Assembly: GCA_019448385.1 (NCBI GenBank)
Contig: JAGTXO010000096.1
Coordinates: 1-46,258 of the forward strand
Direction: 5' to 3'
DNA: 46,258 nt
Origin: Diacronema lutheri
Lineage: Eukaryota; Haptophyta; Pavlovophyceae; Pavlovales; Pavlovaceae
Under the pieces are notes generated by a model. It saw nothing but the letters and a program-made list of their open reading frames with translations. It searched no databases and had not been told where the DNA came from. Below are positions 32,066 to 43,983 of the stretch, piece after piece; the first letter of the stretch is position 1, and each line of letters begins with the position of its first letter. The position numbers and the translations under genes were made by a program.

Positions 32066-32168
32066 TGCTGACCCACGTGCCGCGCGACCAGGTGGAAACA
32101 CCCGGACCAGCCGGACTCGGCGAGCGCACGCCCGCCGCCATCGTGCGCGCGGCCGTTCCCGGCGCACG
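32066..32168. promoter_or_regulatory. divergent promoter region of eL36 and the coiled-coil gene
   Basis: Only 103 bp separate the two start codons, so both promoters and 5' leaders must share this interval unless transcription starts inside the neighbouring gene. No TATA box is seen. Confidence 0.5.
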
Positions 32169-32678
32169 ATGTCGTTGTCCCACGACATCGTCTATCGCAT
32201 ACGGCCGCGGACGGCGGCGGCGCCGGGGAAGAGCGTGGGCGCGCCGCTGCCTGCCAAGCTGCGCCGGCAGCTCGGCGCCAAGGCCGGCCCCGCCATCGAC
32301 GGCCGCCCGCGCGAGCTGCGCGCGCTCCCGCCGACCGCCGTCGCCACGATCGGCGCGCTCGCCGCGCTCCGGCGCGGCGACACGGGCCCGCTCGGCGGCG
32401 TGGTCTCGCCGCCGCGGCCGACGACGTCGGCGGGCGCGTACCGCCGCCATCTCAGCCGCGTCGGCTCCGCTGGTTCCGCCGCCCACTCGGGCGGGCAGGG
32501 CGCGCTCATCGCGTCGTACGCGCACGGCGGCCGGGCCGGCGGCTCGCGCGTCGACGCACCGTGGGCGGAGGGCGGCGACGACGGCGTGGGGCGGTGGGTG
32601 GATGGTCGCGCCAGGCCCACGCGCGCGCGCTCCGCGCGCGCGCTCCTTCGCCACGCCCGACACGGCGCGTCATTTGAC

Positions 32679-32709
<31 letters not shown>

Positions 32710-34653
32710 GCAATGACACGCGCATGCGAAGCGGCGGCGGGAGCAGCAGCGATGGGGGCGGCGGTGGCGGCACGCGCGACTCGTCGCCTCGTGGCGGCGC
32801 CGGCCGCGAGCCGACCGCGCGCGGCTCGCCGTTCGGCGCGTGCCGCCGCGCGCGCAGCCCGCCGCACGCCGCCGGCGCGCGCGCGCACGGCGGCGCGGGC
32901 GCGCGCGCGGCGGCGCGCGGCGGCGGGTTCTCGGCGGTGGGTGTGCTCGCCGTGACGGCGGCGCAGCGCGAGGAGGCGGAGCTCGCGGCGGAGGCGCGCG
33001 CGTACGCCGCGCGCGGCGGCCGCTCCGCCAACGCCGCGGAGGATTCGGCCAAGCGCGAGCTGCAGCACACGCTTTTAAAAGTCGACCACTTGATGGCGCG
33101 CATCGCCGGTGCGCGCGGGCGCGCGGGCGCGTGGGCGCGCGCCGCGCGCCGCGTGCGCGGCGCACACGCCGGCACGCGGCGCGCGGCGCGCCTCGCGCGG
33201 CTTGCACGGGTTGGGGGGGGGGGGGGGGAGGGGGTTGGGTCGCCGCGTCGCGCGCATGCGGGGGCAAGGACGCTGCTGGGCGCGGATGGGGATGACGCGG
33301 AGGATCCGTCCGCATCAAGCTGCGCGCGCTCGCCCTCAGCGGAGGCATTCGCCAGACCTGCGGGGGCACCGGACCTTCCGGACGCGGACGGCGCTGCGCG
33401 CGCTCGCCCTCAGCGGAGGCATTCGCCAGACCTGCGGGGCCACCGGACCTACCGGACGCGGACGGCGCTGCGCGCGCTCGCCCTCAGCGGAGGCATTCGC
33501 CAGACCTGCGCGCGCGCGCGTGCGGCGCCGTTTTGCGCGCGCGCGGCAACGCCGCTGGCCGCGCGCCCCCGCGCCGCGCGGCCGTCGGCTGGCCTTTTCG
33601 GGGGCGCTTCATTTGGGGGGGCGCGATTTGGGGGCGCTTCATTTGGGGGGGCGCTATTTGGGGGCGCTTCATTTGGGGGGGCGCTATTTGGGGGCGCTTC
33701 ATTTGGGGCGCTTATTTTGGGGGCGCTTTTTTGTAACGCTCGCGCGCTTGCGTTGCCGCGCTGTGTCGCACCACGCGCGCGCCGCCTGCGCCCGCCGCGC
33801 GCAGCGCCGGTGGAGGACGAGGCGAACGCGGCGTCGCACGTGCGCGCGGCGAGCGGCGCCGCGCGCGCGCGCACCGTTCCGCCCGCGGGCGTGATCGCGC
33901 ACGTTGACGAATTCGAGTCGGACGATTTTGACGAAACCTCGGACGACGGAAGCCACGATGGCGGCGCGACGTTCAGCCCTGCGGTGCAGGCGCGCGACGC
34001 GGCGGCGGCGGCGGGCGCGCGCCGGCGCTCGGCGGCGCCGCGCGGCGGCGTGGCGGCGGTGCGTCCCGCCGCCGCCGCGGACGCGGACGGCGGCGTGGCC
34101 GCCGCCGCGGCGGCGGACGCGAGCGAGCGCCTCTCGCTCTCCGAGTGGCGCAAGGCGCGCGTGCTGAAGCGCGTGGGCGCGATCGAGGCGCGCGCGATGG
34201 CGCGTGACGTGGCGATGGAGGGGCTGCGCGTGTCGTTGGCGTGGGAGGAGGAGGCGCTGGCCGAGCTCGTCGCGCTCGAGGCGCAGCTCGCCGAGGCGGA
34301 GCGCGCGCTCGAGGGCGGCGCGCGCGGCGTGGGCGGCGGGCGCGGCGTGGGCGGCGCGGGCGGCGCGGGCGGCGCGGGCGGCGCGGGCGGCGCGGGCGGC
34401 GCGGGCGGCGCGATGCGCGGCGGCGGCGGTGGCCGGCGGCGCTCGTGCCGCAGCTCCACGAACGGTGACGGTGACGGTGACGGTGACGGTGACGGTGGCA
34501 GTGACGGTGACGATGCCGCTGACGACGATGGTGACGGTGACGGTGACGGTGACGGTGACGGTGACGGCGTGCGCGCGTTGCGCAGCGGCAGTGTCGGCCC
34601 GGCCGGCGCCGCCGCCGACCGCTCGGGCGACGGCGCGCGCGGTGACGACGCCG

Positions 34654-34690
<37 letters not shown>

Positions 34691-37600
34691 TGAGCTGCCG
34701 CACCTCGACACGGTCGGCGCCGACGGGTACGCCGACGCGATGCGCGCGTTCGCCGCGCGCAAGAGCCACCGCCTTGTTGCGCTCGGTGAGCTGCACGACG
34801 AGCTGCTCGCGCAGATCGGCGCGCGGGAGGCGGCGCGCGCGCGCGGGGGGCTACGCGACGCGCTCGCGCGCGCCGAGGCCGAGCGCGCGCGGCTCGCGGC
34901 GGCGGTGGCGGCGGCGGCGACGGAGGCGGAGGCGTCGCGCACGGTCGCGGCGCGCGCGCTCGGCGAGGCGGACGAGGCGCTCAACAGCGCGCGCGCGCAG
35001 CTCGAGGCGGAGGCGGAGGACGCGCGGGCGATGGCGGACGCGCAGCGTGCGGCGGTGCTCGGCGCCGCGGCGGCCGAGATCGCCGCGCTTGAGGCCGAGG
35101 CAGAGGTCGCCGCCGGCGCACTCGCGCGCGCGCACGGCGCGAGCGGCGGCGGCGGAGGAGGCGGCGACGATGGCGGCGGAGGCGGCGGAGGCGGCGGAGG
35201 CGGCGTGGCGCTGTGGCGCGCGACGGCGGCTTTGAAGGCCGTTGCGACCGCGGCCGCGCGTGAGGCGGAAAGCGCAGCCCAACTGCTCGGCGTACGGCTG
35301 CTCGAACACGAGCGCCGCCTGGTTGACGCGCGCGCGCGCATCGTCGGCTGGGGCGGCGTCGGCTCGGGCGGCGTCGGTTGGGGCGGCGTCGGTTGGGGCG
35401 GCGGCGCGCGGGGCGAGGAGGGCGACGGGGAGGCGGCGGAGGCGGCGGCGGCGGCGCGTGCGCTCGGAGCGCAGCTGCGTGGCGCGCAGGGCGTGGCGGA
35501 CGGCGAAGTGGTCGCAGCGATGGCGGACGGGGCGGGTGACGGCGAAGTGGTCGCAGCGATGGCGGACGGGGCGGCGGACGGCGCGCATGCGCGCGCCGAG
35601 GCGGAGGCGAGCGGCCGGCGCGCGGCCGAGCGGAGCGCCGCGGCGGTGGTCGCCGAGCTCGACGTAGTCTCGTCGCGGCTGCTCGAGTTGGACGCGGCGG
35701 TGGGCGAGGCGCGCGCCGAGGCGGCGGCCGAGCGCGCGCGCGCGGACGCGGCCGAGGTAGAGGCGCGCGAGGCGCGCGAGCGCGCCGTCGCCGCCGTCGC
35801 CGTCGCGGCCGCGGCCGACGCGCGCGGCGCGGCCACCGCGGCGGACGCGAACGCGCGCGTCGCGGCGGCTGAGGCGCGCGCGCGCGCGGCCGAGGCGGCG
35901 GCGTTGGCCGCGCTGCGCGCGGGCGGCACGCACCTGGCGCGCGCGCTCGCGCCCGGCGGCGGCGCCGACGCCGCCGCGCGCGCGCTCGCGCGCGCCGCCG
36001 CGCGCGCGCTCGCACGGCTTGCCGCACGGCTCGGCGCGCTGCAGAGACGAGTTGCCGCGCTGCCCGCGGCGTTGGCCGGCGTCGAGGCGCGCGCGCTGCG
36101 CGCCGCAGCCGAGCGCCTTGCGGCCTCCGAGCGCGCGCTGCGCGTGGAGACGGCCGCCGCAGCTGCGCGCGGCGGCGACGGCGGTGGTGGCGGCGGTGGT
36201 GGCGGCGGTGGTGGTGGTGGCGGTGGTGGCAGTGGTGCCGGCGGTGGCAGCCGATCCGCCGAGGACGCGCCGCCGCGCGCCATGGCGCGCGAGTTTGTCA
36301 TCGACGAGGCGCTGATGCGCGCCGCCTTGACGGTGGCGGCGGCGCGCGCCACCGCCACCACCGTCGGCGACGACGACGACGACGGCGGCGGCGACGGCGC
36401 CACCGTTGACGTGGGTGCCGTCGCCGCGCTGCTGCGGACGGCCCTGCGCGCGTCGATGGCGGGCGCGTTCGTCCCGTTCTCAAAGGAGACGCCGATTACG
36501 CTGCGTGTTCACGCCGACGGCGAAACGGCGAGCGTTGTAACGGCCGTGCGGCGCGCGCCGGTGGCGGGCGATGCGCGTGACGGAACGCGCGGCGTGCGCG
36601 GCGGCGGGGAGGCGGCAGGCGAGGCGAGCGACGACGACGAGGGCGACGACGACGACGACGACGACGCCGCGGGTGCATTCGCCGGCGACGAGGGCGGCGA
36701 CGGCGGTAGGCGCGCGCGCCGGAGCGCGCAGCGCGACGCGGCGAGGCGCGCGGCGGTGCGCGCGGAGGCGGAGGCGGCGGCGGCGGACGCGGCGCGCGCG
36801 GCGGCGGCGGGGCTCGGCGGCGCGGCTGTGGCCGCCGCGCTCGCTGCCGCCGAACCGCGCATCGAGGCGGGTGATGAGCATGGCGGCTTCCACTGGCTGA
36901 CTGTGGACGGTGTGCAGGTGTGCGCATTTGCTTCGCTTCACTGGGTTGCCCTTCTCTCACTGGGCAGCCCGCCTCTCACTGGGCAGCCCGCCTTGCACTG
37001 GGCAGCCCGCCTTGCACTGGGCAGCCCGCCTCTCACTGGGCAGCCCGCCTTGCACTGGGCAGCCCGCCTTGCACTGGGCAGCCCGCCTCTCAATGGGCAG
37101 CCCGCCTCTTACTGCGCGGTTCCGCTCTCACTGGGCCGCGCCTGGGCATGCTCTCCGTTTTACCGAGCGCTTGCGCCGTGCGGTGGGCGACGGGCGGAGC
37201 TGCCCGCGTCGCATGCCGACCGCGCCGCGCGCGCTGGCGTGTGCAATGCGCGACGCTCGTTGCGCTCTTTTCTGGCGACGTGGCCGCGCGGAGAGTGTTT
37301 GCGCGCCAATCACATTGCCCCGCGCGTGTGCAGATTGGCTGATTCTGGATCCCACGCGCCGCGCCCTTTTCCCACCCTTTTTCCCGCCCTTTTCCCGCCC
37401 TTTTGCCCGCCCCCGCGACCGGCGCAGGTGCGCGAGCTCCTGGGCGGCGGGGACGGCCGCTCGCCGCACGGCCTGCTGCCGGCCCTGGTCGCCGCGCAGG
37501 AGGCGGCGGACGCGAACGCGGCGCACGACGTGGCGGCCGACGCGCGCGCGCTCGAGCTCGCGCGCAAGTGGCGGCGCAGCGCGGAGGCGCGCGGCGGCTC

Positions 37601-37813
37601 GCTGCCGCGTCCGCCGCTCCCGCCCGGTTCGGCCACGGAGCCGACGGCGAAAGTGCGGCCGCGCCGCCTGTCGGCGGAGACGGCAGCCATCGTAGCGATG
37701 CGCCTCGCGGGCCAGCCGTCCGTGCGCGGTGGCGGCGCCATCTCTGCCGAAGGGGCCCTTCTGCGCCAGCGACGCCACTCGGGCGGCGCGCGCGTGCCGG
37801 CGTCGGCGTGGCT

Positions 37814-37846
<33 letters not shown>

Positions 37847-40332
37847 CGGTGGCGGTGGTGGTGGTGGTGGCGGCGGCGGCGGCGGCGGTGGGGCGGGCGG
37901 AAGGGCGTCGTCGGGTGGCAAAGGTGGCGACGGCGCGCGGCCGGGCAGCGGCGGCGCGGACGGCGCGGACGCCGGCGGCGGGCCGAGCGGCGAGGCGGGC
38001 GGCTCGCCGCGGCTCCGGCCGTTGCAGCGGAAGGCGTCGCTCGCCGTCGCCGCCGTGCCGCGCGCCGTCTACGATGAGGCCGCGGCGAAGCTGCAGCAGG
38101 CGCACGCCAAAGTGGCGCAACTGCGCCGACGCGTCGCGCATGCCGACGGCGTCGCGCGCGACAACGCGTGGCTCACGACGCAGCTCGCCGAGGCGCGCGC
38201 CGCGCTCGACGCCGAGCGGCTCGCGTCGCAGGCGGAGGGGCGTCACACGGCGCAGCTCTCGGCGGTGCGCGCCGCGCCGGCGCGCGCTCGGCCGCGCGGG
38301 AGGGGAAGGGGGGGCTGGGGGGGGGGGGGGCGGGGCGGGAGGCGAGGGGAGAGAGAAGGCACGCGGTTCGCTGGCGCACCGGCGCGGCGCGCGCGCGCGC
38401 GCGCCGCGCCGTCGCCGCACGCGCGCGCTCGCTTGCGGCGCGCGCGCGCGCGACCGACACCGCCGCGACCGACACCGCCGCGACCGACACCGCCGCGACC
38501 GACACCGCCGCGACCGACACCGCCGCGACCGACACCGCCGCGACCGACACCGCCGCGATCATCATGGCGGTGCGCGCGGCCGGGCGCGCGCAGGCGCTCG
38601 ACCGCGCCGACGCGGAGCGCGCGGCGGCGGACGCGGCGGCGACGGGCGCGCGCGCGCGGCTCGAGGCGGTGCGCGAGGCGAGCGGCGCGTTTGACGAGGC
38701 GGCGGTCGAGCGCCGGCTGCGGTCGGTGGCGGCGGGCACGTCGCCCGTGGGCACGCCCGAGCTTGGCCGACGGCGCCTCGTGGGCGGCGCGCGAGCCGAG
38801 GGCGCGAGACATGAGGACGCGCGAGACGTGGGCAACGCGGCCGACAACCGCGCGGCGGCGATGGGGGACGCGGCGGTGGCGGCAGACGTTGCGTTCGAGC
38901 ACGCGCTCGCGCACGTGAGCCGCTTGACCGTCGGCATCGCGCAGGCGTCGCGCGTCGCGCTCGAACGTGGCTTTGGCGCCGCCGCGCAACTCGTCGCTGC
39001 GCTCGGCGCGCTCGGCGCGCAGGGCGCGCCGCCGCCGCGCGGCGGCAGCGGTGGCGGCGGGGGCGGTGGCGGCAGCGGCGGTGGCAGCGGCAGCGGCGGC
39101 AGCGGCGGCGGGGGTGCAGAGGCAGACGAACCGTTCGCGGCGGCGAGCCGCGCCCCCGCGCTCGCCGCCGCCGCGCGCGACGCGCGCCGCTCGGCGACCC
39201 TGCTCGTGCGCATGGCCGACGCGCTGCGCGCGGGCGGCCAACTTGCGCTCGTCGAGCCGCCCGCGCTCGACGCGGCGGAGGCCGAGGCGACCGTCGCGCT
39301 CGCCGCGCTGACGGCCGGCGCGGCCGGCGTCGCCGGCGGTGCCGCCGCCGCCGGCGGCGCCGCCGCCGCTGCGCGCACGGCCGCGCGCGACGGCGCGCCG
39401 CGCGAGCGGCTCGCGCGCGCGTTGCGCGTCGTGCACGCCTCGGCGCACGAGGCTGTGCGCGCGGCGCGCGCGCTCGCCGCACTGCCCGAGCTCCTCGCGG
39501 CCGACGCGGCGGGCGCGCTCGCCGCGGCGGGTGCGGCGCGCGCCGCCGACACGGCGCGCGTCGTGGCGGTCGAGGCGGCGCTGGGCGAGGCGAGGCAGCG
39601 CGCGGACGACGAGGCGCGCAAGGAGCGTGGGCTGAGCTCGGCGCAGTTCGAGCAGCTCGCGGCCAGCGGCGACGGCGTCGCGCGCGCGCTGGGCAAGCGG
39701 TGCGTGCGTGCGCCGCGCGTCGCCGCGCCGCGCCGCTGGCCGCGCCGCGCCGCCGCCGCGCCGCATCGCCGACGCCGCGCCGCGCCGACGCCGCGCCGCG
39801 CAGGAACGCCGAGCTCGAGCAGCACCTCGCCGCCGTGCTGCAGGCATCGCGCGCGAGCGGCCACGTGCCCACCGCCGAGGCGCAGTGGCGCGCGTCGGTC
39901 GCCGTGCGCAGCTCGCAGCTCGCGCGTGAGCGTCGCGTGTCGGCGCAGGCGGCGCAGGTGGCGTACGTGAAGCGCGTCGAGCTGCTCACGGCGCGGCTGC
40001 AGCGCCTGCCGCGCGGCGGGCGCGCGGCGGCGCTGCTGGCGAGGCTCGACGCGCTCCGTGCGGTGCAGGCGGCGCGGTGGGCAACTCGACGCGACGCGCT
40101 GCGCGCGGCGGAGCGCGCCGCGCTGCACGCGGCGCTCGACGCGGTCGTGCGCGTCGCGCCGCAGCCGCCAGGCTCGCCGCGCCGCGCCGCCGCCGCCGCC
40201 GACGCCGAGCCACCGGCCGTGCGCGGCGCGCGCGCGCGGCTTGACGCGCGGCCGGCGAGCCGCGGCGGCGCGGGCGGCGGCGTGGCGTCGGCGCGCGTCG
40301 GCTCGTCGTCGGTTGACCCGCTGCCGCGCTGA
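32169..40332 (+). CDS. large coiled-coil protein, function unknown
   Basis: The predicted exons are 32169-33108, 33805-36917, 37428-38264, 38594-39699 and 39804-40332 (6,525 nt, 2,174 aa). All four introns restore frame with consistent junctions (GTGCGC, GTGTGC, GTGCGC and GTGCGT donors). The N-terminus ([15 protein letters not shown]) is basic and low in structure. Long Ala/Glu/Arg-rich heptad-like segments lie at about 34130-34320, 34700-35120, 35450-36170, 38050-38720 and 39580-40160, separated by Gly-rich, Asp-rich and poly-Ser/Asp stretches. A more globular segment with [12 protein letters not shown] and [16 protein letters not shown] lies at 36290-36560. No enzyme motif was seen. Its composition suggests a cytoskeletal, centrosomal or scaffold protein; this is inference. 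Exon 2 may hide further introns. Confidence 0.65.
33320..33511. repeat. 74-bp minisatellite, about 2.6 copies
   Basis: Copies start at 33320, 33394 and 33468 with CTGCGCGCGCTCGCCCTCAG and differ at very few bases. They are inside the predicted first intron (33109-33804) of the coiled-coil gene. Confidence 0.9.
33598..33730. repeat. 30-bp minisatellite, about four copies
   Basis: The unit GGGGGCGCTTCATTTGGGGG plus GGCGCTATTT repeats in tandem, the last copies being shortened. It lies in the same intron as the 74-bp repeat. Confidence 0.9.
34470..34566. repeat. GACGGT hexamer repeat (Asp-Gly)
   Basis: Two blocks of GACGGT units flank a short interruption within exon 2 of the coiled-coil gene and encode alternating Asp-Gly. 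A pure GAC run (poly-Asp) follows at about 34648-34690. Confidence 0.85.
36954..37118. repeat. 20-bp minisatellite, about eight copies
   Basis: Variants of CACTGGGCAGCCCGCCTTG repeat in the third predicted intron region (36918-37427) of the coiled-coil gene, followed by a pyrimidine-rich stretch of CCCTTTT blocks (37364-37412) before the acceptor. Confidence 0.9.
38446..38558. repeat. 15-bp minisatellite, about seven copies
   Basis: CGACCGACACCGCCG is repeated almost perfectly inside the predicted intron 38265-38593. A poly-G run at about 38318-38331 is in the same intron. Confidence 0.9.
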
Positions 40333-40709
40333 ACCCGTGCGGCACGCGCCGGACTGTCCGGCTGCCGCGCGCTCTGAGGGTGCCAGAGTGGGAGGCCCAG
40401 TGTGGAAGGCCCAGTCGCTTGGGGGTGAAGGTGACAGCTCAGTGACAGCCGCACCACATTGGCTGGTTGGCACTCGGGCGCTCTGGCGCGCGACGTCTTT
40501 CCGCCTCCTTTTTCAGCACGCTCGCCGAGGGGCGGGGCACATCCACACGCGGCCCAGCGAGGGGCCGCGCTCTCGTCGCGACGAGTCGATCTCGCCTGGC
40601 ATGGCGGCGCGTGGTGCAGCCGCCGAGAAAGTCGATCGATGACTGTGCAGTGTGCTGACTGTGCAGTGTGCACTCGCGACTGGGCCGCGGCGGCGCGGAC
40701 GTGCGCACG
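40333..40709. other. intergenic between coiled-coil gene and EAF gene
   Basis: 377 bp without a gene. It contains two direct 16-bp copies of GACTGTGCAGTGTGC plus T or A at 40641-40672, about 40 bp before the EAF start codon. These could be upstream elements of EAF, but no function is shown. Confidence 0.45.
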
Positions 40710-42030
40710 ATGGACGCGCGGCCAAGCGTGAGGGCCGGGGTCTACGAGGTGACCGTCGGCGACTCGCTGCGCAAGCGCACGCGCGGCGAGGCGGACGAGC
40801 CCGCGTTCCACACCGCGCGCTGTGAGCCGCGCGCGCCCTGCCGCGACGCGCGGCGCCACGCGCGCGCGCGGCGCGCGCGCGCGCGCACGTCGCCGCCCGA
40901 CGCGCGCCCGCCGCGCGCCCGCAGTCAAGTTCAAGCCGGCGTCGGTGCCGTGGGAGAACGGCGGCGAGCTCGAGCTGCACGGGAACGGCGACGCGCGCTA
41001 CATCATCTACGCCGACGACGGCGCCGACGATGCGCGCGGCCGCGTGAACGGCGCGCGCGCGCCGAGCGCCGCCGCCGCGCGCTTCGCGGGCGCGTACGCG
41101 AGCCACCGGCCGACCGAGTGCGTGCTCGTGCAGGAGGGCGGCTCGTTCCGCCTCGAGCGGCTCACGCGCGTCATGAGCCTGCATGCGGCCGGCGGCGGCG
41201 CGGCCACCGCCCCGCGCGCGACGCCCGCGCGCGCGCCCGCCGCGCCCGCGCGCGGCGGGGCGTGCGGCGCGCCGGTCGCCGTCGCGGCGCCGCCGGTCGT
41301 GGCGCGCGAGCTCGTGCAGGCCATGCCGCTGCACGTGCAGCCGATGCGCATCGTCCAGGCCGTGCCGCTCACGCTCGCGCCCGCGCCCGCGCCCGCCGCC
41401 GCGGTGGCCAGCGGCGGCGCGGCCGGCGCGCGCGGGCGCGGGCGGGGCAGCGGCCGGCCGCGCGGCCGGCCGCGCGGAAGCGGACGCGGGTCGCGCGGCG
41501 CGAGCGCGGCGCCGCCGGACGCGGCCGCTGGCTGCGTGGCCGCTGGCTGCGTGGCCGCTGGCTGCGTGGCCGCTGGCTGCGTGGTCGCGCGCGAAGCTGT
41601 CGCCGAGCCCGACGCGCCCGACGCGCGCCGCGGGCCGGTCGCGCTGCTCGTCGACGACGCGCTCGATACGCGCCTGCACGCGGCCGGCGGTGGCACGGGC
41701 GGTGGTGGTGACGGTGACGGTGACGGTGGCGGTGACGGCGGTGACGGTGATGGTGACGGTGACGCGTGGTGCGGTGGTTCGCTCGGTGCGGCGGTGGCGG
41801 GGGCGTCGCACGTGCGGTCGGCGTGGGCGGCGGTGGCGGCGGAGGCGAGGCCGCAGGTGCGCGCAACTTTGAATTCCGGCGCGGCCCTCGGCGGGCGTGG
41901 CGGACCGAACGCGCTCGCATGGGCGGCCGCGCTGGCCGGGCCCGGCCGGATTGCCGCTGGCCGGCCGGGCGCCCAGCCGGCGCACCGCAGCAGCAACAGC
42001 ACTAGTAGTAGCGATGAGAGTGTTCTCTGA
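40710..42030 (+). CDS. EAF: EAF-type RNA polymerase II elongation factor
   Basis: Exons 40710-40821 and 40925-42030 (intron 103 nt, GTGAGC...CCGCAG) give 405 aa. The N-terminal EAF domain is split by the intron: VYEVTVGDSLRKR and AFHTARF in exon 1, then KFKPASVPWENGGELEL, FAGAYASHRPTECVLVQEGG and SFRLERLTRVMSL in exon 2. The F-H-T-x-R-[FY]-x-F-K-P-A-S motif and the ECVL...F-x-L-E-R-L end are typical of ELL-associated factors, which bind ELL and stimulate RNA polymerase II elongation. The rest is low complexity (Ala, Gly, Arg) with a CGCTGGCTGCGTGGC repeat near 41527-41583 and an Asp-Gly repeat near 41700-41765. The Ser-rich acidic end SSNSTSSSDESVL resembles the acidic tails of EAF proteins. 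Confidence 0.85.
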
Positions 42031-42222
42031 TTCCCTCCCCCCTTGCGCGGCTCGGCTTCTTTGCGCGCCTGTTTGATGCCCCGCCAAACGGCAGACCGCG
42101 GCCCCACCACGACGCCTTCCAGCCCGCGAACGGCCAAGTCGCGTGCATTCGTCCGTCCGTTGGGCGGCAAGAATGCCCTTCTCTTAGAATCTGTGCCCTT
42201 CCGGCCTGGCGCACGAGAGCCC

Positions 42223-43983
42223 TCAGGGGCAGCGCGACGGCGCGCGCGCGCGGCGGCGAGGCCTGCGCGGCGGCACGTAGAGCGTGGGCGGCGCCCACAG
42301 CGCCTCGACGCCGTAGAGCAGCAGGCGCGAGGCGCTCTCCGCGCCGAGCGTCGGCGCCGCGCGCCGCACGCAGCTGCGGTCGGCGAGGCGCTCGAGGTCG
42401 GGTGGAATGGTCAACCACCAGCCGGCGGCGGACGTGGCGTCGCGGAAGGCGCGCGCCGTCGCGAAGAAGGAGCTGACGGGCCTGCCGAGCGAGAGCAGGC
42501 CGCGCGAGCGCGCGAGCATCCACCAATCAGCGAAGACCTTGTCGCGATTCGATTGGTCGAGGAGCATGCTCGCGTTCGAGACGAGCGGGTGGGTGGCGAC
42601 GCCCGGCGTGAGGCGCACGGCGGGCCACAGGGCGCGAGCGCACGCCGCCATCCGCGCCGAGTCGGAGAGGACGACGGGCGCCAAGCAGCGGCCGGCGGCC
42701 GGCGGCGCGCGACCGGCGGCGGCCAGCGCGCCGCCGCCATCGCCACCACCACCCCCGCCACCGCCATCGCCGCCGCCATCGTTACCGCCGCCATCGTTAC
42801 CACCGCCATCGTTACCGCCGCCATCGTTACCGCCGCCATCGTTACCGCCGCCATCGTTGTCGCTCGCGAGGGCGAGGCACCGCACCGCGCGCTCGGGCGC
42901 GGCGTGGAGCGCGCGCAGCTCGGCGTTCGCCTCGGAGGTCCAGCGCCAGCCCGCGCGCGCGCCCGCGTGCTCGAACCAGACCGAGTCGCCCAGTCGCGTG
43001 TGCAGCGTGGCCGCGTGCAGGAGCGCGCCGCCGCCGCCGCCGCTGCCGCCGCCGTCATCAGCGCCGGCGCCGTCGTCGGCGCCATCGGCGGGCGGGACGA
43101 CGGCGCGCTGCAGGCGCGCGAGGGCGGGCGTCGGCGCGAGCAGGTAGCGCAGCAGGCAGCCGACGAGCTGCGCCGCTGGCGCCGTTCGCTCGGCGAGCGC
43201 GCCGATGCGCCGCGCCAGCGCCGCCCGGACGGCGCCGGACCGGTCGAGCAGCGGTCCGGCGCCGTCCGCCATCGAGATGTACAGCCGGACTGGTCCGGCG
43301 GTGGCGGCGAGGCGGCGCGCGGCGGCGGCGCGCGCCGCGTCGGACGGCGAGTCCCAGCCCGCGAGCGCTGCCTCGCCCGAGCCGTTACACCGCGGCGGCG
43401 CGCCGGGCGGCGGCGCGTCGGCGCCCCACAGCCGCGCCGCATCGACGTTGAGCGCGGCGCGCGCGCGCGGCGGGAGGGTCCAATCGAAATGGGCGCCGCG
43501 CAAGTACCGGCGCAGCTGCGCGGAGAGCTCGACGCGCCGCCCGAGGTCAAACGCCGGCTCGTCGCACTCGAGGACGAGCGCGCGCCCGAGCACGATGGCG
43601 AAGAGGAGCGCGGCCGGCAGCGTGAGCAGGTAGTTGCCGAGCGCGCCCGAGCGCGCGCAGTGGATGAGGACGTGGCCTCGCAGGCGCCAGCGCGCGTGGA
43701 GCCGCGGGTAGATTGAGAGCAGGTAGGGCGTCGCCGGGCACGTGGCCGTCGGCAGCCCCCAGCGCGGCGCGGCGCGCGCGCGCGCGGGCACAGACGGCGG
43801 CCGCCGATGCTCGCGCCGCGCGCACGCGGCGCCGCGCAGCGCGTCGGCGCGCGCGCGCGCACCGACGCCGCGCGCGCACTCGGCGAGCGCATCGTGCGCC
43901 GTCGGCGCGGCCGGCGCGCCCGCGCGCGCCGCGAGCAGGCCGAGCGCGAGCACGCCGCGCGCCGGCCATCCCCTCGTCCCCAT
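42223..43983 (-). CDS. fucosyltransferase-like secretory glycosyltransferase
   Basis: A single exon of 586 aa. The start MGTRGWPARGVLALGLLAA gives a signal peptide or anchor, which supports this ATG. CARSGALGNYLLTLPAALLF and AIVLGRALVLE match the G-x-G-N-x-L...A...R-x-L nucleotide-sugar motif of fucosyltransferases. ATLHTRLGDS resembles the H-x-R-x-x-D motif. Near the C-terminus, VVLSDSARMAACARALWP and VFADWWMLARSRGLL with a following SLGRPVSSFF match the SD and D-W-x-x-L-x-x-S...G-S-x-F parts of the GT37/GT23/GT65 group. A 15-bp repeat (42775-42858) inserts GGNDG units. It likely acts in the Golgi on glycoproteins or polysaccharides. The exact family is uncertain. Confidence 0.6.
   Translation of the reverse strand: MGTRGWPARGVLALGLLAARAGAPAAPTAHDALAECARGVGARARADALRGAACARREHRRPPSVPARARAAPRWGLPTATCPATPYLLSIYPRLHARWRLRGHVLIHCARSGALGNYLLTLPAALLFAIVLGRALVLECDEPAFDLGRRVELSAQLRRYLRGAHFDWTLPPRARAALNVDAARLWGADAPPPGAPPRCNGSGEAALAGWDSPSDAARAAAARRLAATAGPVRLYISMADGAGPLLDRSGAVRAALARRIGALAERTAPAAQLVGCLLRYLLAPTPALARLQRAVVPPADGADDGAGADDGGGSGGGGGALLHAATLHTRLGDSVWFEHAGARAGWRWTSEANAELRALHAAPERAVRCLALASDNDGGGNDGGGNDGGGNDGGGNDGGGNDGGGDGGGGGGGGDGGGALAAAGRAPPAAGRCLAPVVLSDSARMAACARALWPAVRLTPGVATHPLVSNASMLLDQSNRDKVFADWWMLARSRGLLSLGRPVSSFFATARAFRDATSAAGWWLTIPPDLERLADRSCVRRAAPTLGAESASRLLLYGVEALWAPPTLYVPPRRPRRRARAPSRCP

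Noticed and set aside
33449-36403. 984-codon minus-strand frame over the coiled-coil gene
   Set aside because: It is Ser/Ala/Pro-rich low complexity, the reverse image of Ala/Glu/Arg codons; the plus strand joins across four consistent introns.
40668-40709. Upstream extension of the EAF reading frame
   Set aside because: The frame opens with GTG, and the first ATG (40710) directly precedes the conserved EAF N-terminus.
38173-40934. Long minus-strand frames opposite the 3' half of the coiled-coil gene and the EAF start
   Set aside because: No motifs, and they cross supported plus-strand exons and splice sites.
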